A stretch of DNA of 64,000 bases from positions 62,001-126,000 of the forward strand of contig WACJ01000300.1 in NCBI GenBank assembly GCA_008973525.1, written 5' to 3'. This document shows, one piece after another, positions 57,175 to 64,000 of the stretch (position 1 is its first letter; every line of letters starts with the position of its first letter). The DNA is from Stenopsyche tienmushanensis. Taxonomy: Eukaryota; Arthropoda; Insecta; Trichoptera; Stenopsychidae. Both the position numbers and the translations under genes were made by a program. The notes beneath the pieces are model-generated. The model saw nothing but the letters and a program-made list of their open reading frames with translations. It made no database searches and was not told the DNA's origin.

Positions 57175-60100
57175 TACTTGATTATAGAATCTAGTTTGAA
57201 AGAAAAATCACTTGTTTTTTTATGAGCAGTGTGATGTTGAAGTGGTGAAGTAAAACGATGAAGCGGAAGACGTCTTGCTCTCTTGTGTTTTTAAAATAAT
57301 ATATAGTGGACATTGTGTATGTGTAGACTAAAATTTAAAATTAATATGTGCACATGGGGTAAAGATCGATGCATCACCTGGTGCTTCAAAGGACCAAAAT
57401 AGGATCAAAAAAGGATCAAAAAAGTTATTCATCCCTGCATGATTTAATTTACACTAGATTTTTTAATATATTCTGCAGCAGCATTAGATTCACTATTGTA
57501 TTATAAATACTGTTCTCGTTGTTTGACAATGGGATTGTTAGTTGCTTTGTAAATTTTTATTGTGAAACTAAAAAAGCTTCATCAAAATATTTTACTTCAC
57601 TAATATGATATATAATTTTAAGAAAAACTATAAAATGGATTGCAAGTGATATTTCAGATATGATTATGCGATAAATAACAAAAATATTTTTTATATTCTT
57701 GGAATATATATAATAAAATTGTTCTTTGTTTAAGATTATTTTGTGTTTGCTTATTTGATGAATTTGATGACTAAATTTTTATAAATTGTAAATATATATT
57801 TTTATTTTTGTAGAACTTCAGCTGTGCAATTCTTAATTTTTTTGTATCTTTAATGATTATTGTTATAAATATTCAGATTTTATTCTATTTATTATATGCA
57901 TTCCACTCAATTTTTAGTTATAGTTTACAAACTCAATTATGTACTGTAGTAATTTTACTTATAGTATAAAATGCAACTTTAATTTGTAAATTCTATATTT
58001 TTGCATTTATTTTGTAAATATTAAATAAATTATTCTATACTAATCGAGTTACAATTAAGAAAATATACATTTTTCAACATAATAATTAGTTCATTGAACC
58101 ATCACAGACTCTGAGCCCAAACGGTTGCAGATCCGTCCGAAAACTTTGAATACTCCAAGCTGATGATATTGATATGTACTGGGCATCTCTAGGAAGGAGG
58201 TTTTGATTGGGCACAATACATGAAAAGTGGAATATGTTTCTCTTTCAACATATATGTGCATATATTTTTTAAATGCAGCATATAAGGTATTTACTAGAAT
58301 TATGATCGGATGATTTTTAATAATTCTGAAGTTGCTTGTTGAGAAATTTCAGACCTAACAAGTCACACATACAAAATGTTTAATGTAAATGTAATCACAA
58401 AATGTGGATATACTGCTTTGGTTTCCACTACATGTTTATAAATTTCTGCAGGACTTATTAGAACCTCCATCATAATAACATCTACTGGGAAAAAAACTGG
58501 AGGACCACTCCAAAGATGGGAATTCTGAGTAAGTTAGGTGACATGATGTTGTGCGTATCTGGATTGACCAGTAGAGTATGTTCTAACGGCAACTTATCTG
58601 GGTGCCGGTGAGTCGATAGCAGGAGTTAGATAAAAGATGCCTTCTTCCTGATACTTAGCTGCAATTATAAAGGAGGCTGGCAAATTAGAATATGTAGATA
58701 CTTGGGAGGATGATGTAGTTTATGTTTTTACTCGTTAATAAGTTCATTTAGACTGCATTTTGTGAAGGTAAACTTTAACATCCCCTTATTAATTTAAAAA
58801 ATATATTATTTTCTATTTAGCCATGCTAATAGAAAACTGAAAAAACTGTTTTGAAAATGCATGTGTAAGTAATTAGTTATTCTAGTAATAATTCGTTAAT
58901 TTGAAGGTGCAACGGGAAATAAAATTTCAAATATAATAAAAAATTTTACACTTTATTAAAAAAAACTTAAAATGTAACACTTTTACTATTCTTCTTTTAG
59001 AAAGACTGCATATCCAATGAGTGTGGTATCATTACAATAAATGACTATCTTTGAGCACAATAATATAAAAGATCTAATTTACAAAAAAAAAAATCCAATG
59101 CATCACAGTGGCATTCATTCAGACACTGATTCTCAAATTTGTATACATTTTTAAAGTAAACTTTGCAGACTCTCCCATCGCAAACTAAATATGCCCGTAA
59201 AAAAGTGAAAAATCTAGCAATAATATTTTTCAATCCCCTAAAAGTTTTGTAAATCACTGCAATGAGAATATAAGCATGTAACATACGTTAAAGTTAAACG
59301 GTAACTAATAATAAATAAATAAATAGTTCACATTTAATTGGGAACATAATTCTGTTTTAAAGGTGACGGTTTTCATTGTAGAAATTCAAAAATATATATT
59401 TTTTGTAGATTAAACTTTGTAGAAAATATCTGATACAGAACAGGAATTAATTATGTATATCTATTTAGGAATGAATGATGTCTTAAAAATAAGGATCTTG
59501 GAACCATTGCAGACTAATTTTACCACCTTCAAAGATTTCAGATGTAAATTGTAAGATTTGAAAAGTATAACATTTTATATTATTAAATGAAGAATATCAT
59601 AAACAAGAAACCAAAAATGATTGTATAAATCCTTACACTGTTGTTTGACATCATTAACGTTGCATAGGATCACAAAAATAAAATTAAGTCCTGTTATGAT
59701 AGCTTTTTTATTTTCGTTGATTATTAACAATGCACATCTTGAAACAAATACTTAAATATGTTGCTTTTATTAAATTTTGTAATTCATACCACATTATGTA
59801 AAAAAAATTGCTCCCCTATAGAAGTTGGAGCTCCTAAATTAAATACTAAATCTTAGTTTACATCTTTGTAAGAGTGCAATACTATAAATGTCCGATGTAT
59901 ATTTCATGCACATCCATATTCTTATTGTAATGATATGTTTATTTACAATTTTGACTTTCACAATCAATCACAAAACACTCTTAACAATAATTGTATCCAT
60001 GTATAAGAATAAAATAAAATAAGGACGGTATACAGTTGAATAAAGAGAATTGAATAGTAGTATTCAACTAGTTTTTAAATCCATTAAAAACGGTTAATGG

Positions 60101-60610
60101 ATAATATATGAAAAAAATGTCTTTGTATACACATTTTAAATACAACATATAAAACTTTACTATACCAGTTATATATTAACAAAAAAGACCTAAAGCAAAT
60201 GAAGTCGATAAAAATTGGATCTGCTAATAAAGCACTAATTGCTTCATTAGTGATTATATACATACTATATTTGTAACACTTCGAGTGTTTATGTGAGCTT
60301 ATCATTTAAGTCGTATAGATAAATTGAAAAGTAATACTTTCACACGTAGAACTTAAAACTAATAATATTAACAGGGATTTTCCAAAATGATAATGAATTT
60401 GAATTGTATTATTTATTTTTAAAAATGACCCAATCCAAAACACTATTTTTACATTGACCCTTAAATGCGACAATTTTAAAACTTTCATTTATTTGTTCTA
60501 GCGCCTTGATGGCTTAATTTCCGACGAGGTACTAAAATACTATAATCATACCTCGCTTTACGTTTCCTCAGTATATTTTTCAAAGATAAATTTTCCCCTG
60601 CCGTACATCA
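57175..60610. other. Mostly featureless AT-rich DNA
   Basis: Contains GGATCAAAAAAGGATCAAAA direct repeats near 57400 and the weak LINE-like patch listed separately. The 3' UTRs of the two converging genes may extend into it. Confidence 0.4.
58120..58730 (+). other. Coding-like debris, possibly LINE
   Basis: GGPLQRWEF at about 58500 resembles the RPxxRWxDD tail of some LINE reverse transcriptases, and AAIIKEAGKLEYVDTWEDD follows at 58660. Frames are short and broken. The assignment is weak. Confidence 0.25.
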
Positions 60611-60619
60611 ATATATCAG

Positions 60620-61095
60620 CAAAATGATTAAAAGCTAATGCTATATTGCTGTCAGATAATGCTCCAACTTAAAATCTTGATGTACTTATAATATGTATTC
60701 CAGTAGAAGTTGTGTTCTGCCACCGAACACAATATCAATCATGCAGGCTATGGATCATGATGTTATAGTAGCATCCAATGTTTACTATCTGCACCACACC
60801 TGTTGAATATTGGAAATGGTTTAACATAATGAATGCAATCAAGATATTTGAAAAAGCATGGAAGGAAGTATCGCAACACTGCCTTAATGCCATTCGAAGG
60901 AAATGTGGCACAATCTGAGAGAATAATGCTTCGGATTGTAGATCGATAGTATTAGGAAAAAGCATAAAGATTGCACTGCAAGTGATTGAGCTGAAGTTTA
61001 GCTCATAGCATTATTTAATTGCTGTGAAGATTCTCATCAACGAGGAATTGACAAAATGAAATTCGGTCAAAGAAGATTTTCAGCAATTTATTTTT
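60620..61095 (+). pseudogene. pogo/Tigger transposase relic
   Basis: Plus-strand pieces read LLSDNAPT, then VLPPNTISIMQAMDHDVIVA, then WFNIMNAIKIFEKAWKEVSQ. These are the second and third catalytic blocks and the C-terminal helix of pogo/Tigger DDE transposases (family pattern DNAP, LPPNTTSLIQPMDQGVI, AIxxxxEAWxxV). Stops and frameshifts separate them. No terminal repeats were found. It appears to be the only Tigger trace in the window. Confidence 0.75.
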
Positions 61096-61099
61096 TCAT

Positions 61100-63010
61100 T
61101 GTATAAATTAAAATTGAATCATTTATTTGTTTATGATTATTGTGTATTTTTCTTAATTCATTTGTACGTGTAATTGATTATTTTTGTGATATTTTTAGGA
61201 TTGCATTACTTTATTTGCTTGATGATTTAGAACAGAGTTGAATTTTCATCCTTAAGTAAAATCTACCTATATTTATAAAATGATGCGAACGATGATAGTA
61301 ACAATTTTCATGGCTCATTTCTAAATTAGATTTGTACATAAATTTAGAGCTTTGATTAGATGCCGTTTGTAAATTTAAATTTATTAACAGGCATCGTGTG
61401 CGTATAAAAATGGCGATATCTGATGTTATATTAAGATTCATTATACTGTGTGGGTACAAAAATAAATGAAAACCAGTCTGGACGAGATGTAAATTGATAT
61501 AAGATGAAAATCATTCGGGTCGGGCCATTACAAAATTAATCAGTTCGTTAACATTTTGGAAATCTCATTTATGCATCCTCTTAACCAGTGTATAACACAA
61601 ATTTCTAGCTAGGCACAAATGTAAATACTTATTCTTTTATAAATATGACACATTCTGATCACTTCTATAGCCCCATGAATGGAGCACCTTCTTCCGCTGG
61701 TCATCTTGAATTAATAACAAATTTACTATCTCCCATATAATATTTACATTCAAAATCTGAATACACTTGATGTTATTCATCGCCGGTGTTTTCTTATTAT
61801 TATAAATCCACATTGCTTAAATATTGAATGAACGCTCTTTTTAAAATATTGCCATAACATTGACTTTTTGCGTTAACGATTTTATCTCCAAATAATACAA
61901 ATTGGCTGCGAAGGAGCTAATAAATAACATTAATATTTTTCCATAATCAACAAAAACACAAAATTAAATAACTAAACTTATTGCATACACATATATAAAT
62001 ATATATATTCGGAAGGCTCAAATATTCGTTTCCATTACATATTATGTATTTTTTGTATGCGCTCATGTTAATAATATGATTTTGATATTTTAAAATAAAT
62101 TAAATGGTATATTATATTAAAATTAGATGATATCCTAGTTCAAATTCAAAGCCAGAGCAGGACTTTTTATCAATTGGCTCAATATGCAAACTCTTTAATC
62201 ATGCATAACGTCGTAAATTTTCTCATCGTATGGTCAGTATTAGATTGATTTAGTTGTAGTTTTTATAATTTTAATGTAAGATATGCAGAAAGGTCGAGCA
62301 ATCTTACAATTAGATTTATTAATATGCTTTTTTGACGAGCATTGAGACTGTGGAAGAAATTATTTGGGTTTCATTTTGACGATTTAATATCTTATTGATA
62401 AAACACCTTGTCAAAATTATATTTTTAATACGAAATTGTGTATTTTTAAGCATGCTAAATCAATCTAAAATTTCCATTTTTATTGCCATTTGCAATATTG
62501 TATAATATTCTGATTATTTGTAATATAAATAATAATAATCAAAAATGAATTAGCTTCGTGTTTTATATATCACCTCCGCTTATGTTATATATGTATTTAT
62601 TATATACTGGATGCGAAAGTAAATAGATTTTTTTTAAATTCTTATTTCATCATCAATAGATCAATTTGCAGAAATTTATGTCAATAATTTAGTGTGAGTT
62701 GTGTATCAATTTTAATGGTGTGCAATTTTGATGGATTGATGGTGAAACGTATCCTTAAAATGAGGTAATTTTTGAGATACATTCAGTTGTCTATTTACTT
62801 TTGCAAAATGTATATGTATTTATATATGTATATAATTATCACAAATGTATGTAAATTGTATTTATTTTAATAGAAACATTAAATAATATTATCTAGCCTA
62901 CACAGTAGGATTTCATCTGGCACCGTCTCACTATGTAAGAGTTCGGGCAATAGCGAAATTTCCTATTATTTTCTATTCGCGCGCTTATCGAGCTAACTAA
63001 ATGTCAGTTA
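61100..63010. other. Likely 3' UTR and intergenic DNA of the minus-strand terminal exon
   Basis: AT-rich with several TTTATT motifs (AATAAA on the minus strand), for example near 62593. The true cleavage site cannot be picked. Confidence 0.35.
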
Positions 63011-63013
63011 GTT

Positions 63014-63837
63014 TCAAACGTATACTTCCCCCATTTTGCTTGGCGTTGTCGTCACGAGATGCGGTTTATTTTCGATTTCATCTTGGGTTGGCATTGTCGA
63101 CATAATCGAAGAATTCGCCGACGACACTACGGGACATGTTTCCGAAGAAGATTGAGCCGTCGACGCAAAGATGGACGGCGATATAGTGGTCAACATCATC
63201 GATGAAGCCGTCATCTGCGCGTTGTCCGAGCTCACCGGCGACCCATCTACAGTAGAAGATATGGTCGGAATCGAAGACATTGATATAGTGGGTATCGATA
63301 GTGTGTTCATTGTAATAGTAGTCGGAGAAAAATCTTTCGGTAACATTGACGGCGAAAGCCTCACGAGTGACGCCAAAGTAGCAGGGACCTGATTGACCGT
63401 CAAAGAACGGAGCGAATTTGGAGTCGGAGGATTGTTGACGATAGAGCCGTTGGTTGTCGACATTGGGGCAGTTGTTGCTGAAGAAGGAGATACTATTTGG
63501 GAGACGGCAACGGGAGTAAAAGTCATCGGTGTAGCCGGAGTGGTCAAAATGGGTCCGAGACCTGGGGACAGAACTGCTTGCGCCAGTGCGGCAGTCCCTG
63601 GAGATCCAGGGTTCAACGTGTTATTCACGGATCCACCGTCGAGCTCTTGAATCGGAGACAGTACCAGCGCTCCGAGGACGGGAACTTCACTCTGTAATGT
63701 ATGGTGAGCCATCAGAGCCACTCCCACCGAAGAATTGTTGTTATTGAGTGCAGTTGCTTGTTCCCTGTCAGGTGTAGGGATACGGGGGCGATTTCTTACA
63801 TTCATAGGAACGGCGGAACCATTCATCTTTTGAATTG
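63014..63837 (-). CDS. Terminal coding exon of a Ser/Thr/Pro-rich protein, partial
   Basis: On the minus strand the exon begins after acceptor TTTTCAG (AG at 63839-63838) with CA-ATT-CAA-AAG-ATG, so it probably continues a frame from an upstream exon (phase 1 entry). The ATG at 63826 is then internal, though a start there cannot be excluded. It ends MGEVYV and a TGA at 63016-63014. The 270 or more residues are Ser/Thr/Pro/Ala/Val-rich, with many SP and TP sites (PTPDRE, VLSPIQE, PGSPG, NPPTPNS, RLSPSM, FSPTT), like the activation or regulatory tail of a transcription factor. It is GC-richer than its surroundings, as real coding DNA often is here. Open frames on the opposite strand are shadows of it. 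I do not recognise the gene. Confidence 0.75.
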
Positions 63838-64000
63838 CTGAAAATAAACATACTAATCATTACAAATATCATGTAAATCATACTTCATTTGTATATTTCA
63901 TATTATTTTTGTTAATGGTCTTTTAATAAGGACGTCGATTTGTAAATAAGCTGTGCGTGTATGTGTGATATTCGACGTATATAACGTCGTTCAAATGTCC

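Noticed and set aside
63171..63697. Plus-strand open frames at 63.2-63.7 kb
   Set aside because: They are antisense shadows of the better supported minus-strand exon, created by its Ser/Thr/Pro codons.

Overview
The window is AT-rich nuclear DNA from an insect. The evidence is GT-AG introns, a ZAD-plus-C2H2 zinc-finger gene (an insect-type architecture), and a dense mix of insect-type transposons: mariner, hAT, PIF/Harbinger-like, piggyBac-like, pogo/Tigger, Helitron, jockey LINE and two tRNA-derived SINE families. The order cannot be fixed from sequence alone. There is no sign of bacterial, organellar or viral DNA, CRISPR or rRNA.

Three host gene regions are supported. (1) 22579-25012, minus strand: a long first coding exon of a disordered Ser/Asn/Lys-rich protein of unknown function, ending at a clear splice donor; its downstream exons were not found. 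(2) 43828-55420, plus strand: a ZAD zinc-finger protein rebuilt here as 13 coding exons and 652 residues, with the ZAD split over exons 1-2 and twelve C2H2 fingers over exons 6-13. All splice phases agree. (3) 63014-63837, minus strand: the last coding exon of a Ser/Thr/Pro-rich protein that enters at a splice acceptor and ends in a stop; the rest lies beyond the window.

The rest is mostly layered transposon debris. 1-22 kb: jockey reverse transcriptase (about 2.5-3.2 kb), SINE, a pair of related hAT copies (7-8.5 and 14.3-15.2 kb), foldback repeats, an internally deleted mariner (16.6-17.1 kb), and a 2.1 kb dimeric Harbinger-like element with a nested hAT-like insertion (19.9-22.0 kb). 25-43 kb: a mariner deletion derivative that keeps only the helix-turn-helix (31.0-31.6 kb), an end-to-end Helitron with a decayed helicase (34.3-37.2 kb), a piggyBac-like element (38.8-39.5 kb), and a LINE reverse transcriptase relic (42.1-42.4 kb). 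43-58 kb: the zinc-finger gene, whose introns hold SINEs, a foldback MITE, a mariner and a nested foldback pair; a near full-length mariner lies just downstream. 58-62 kb: a pogo/Tigger transposase relic.

Several insertions are resolved to the base: TSDs, TIRs, a paralogous empty site, and a SINE inside a SINE. This allows local relative dating. No wholly new system was demonstrated. The strongest leads are the dimeric Harbinger-like element, the two deletion-derived mariners, the unassigned 826-codon open frame, and an unexplained 115-codon open frame at 33.2-33.5 kb.
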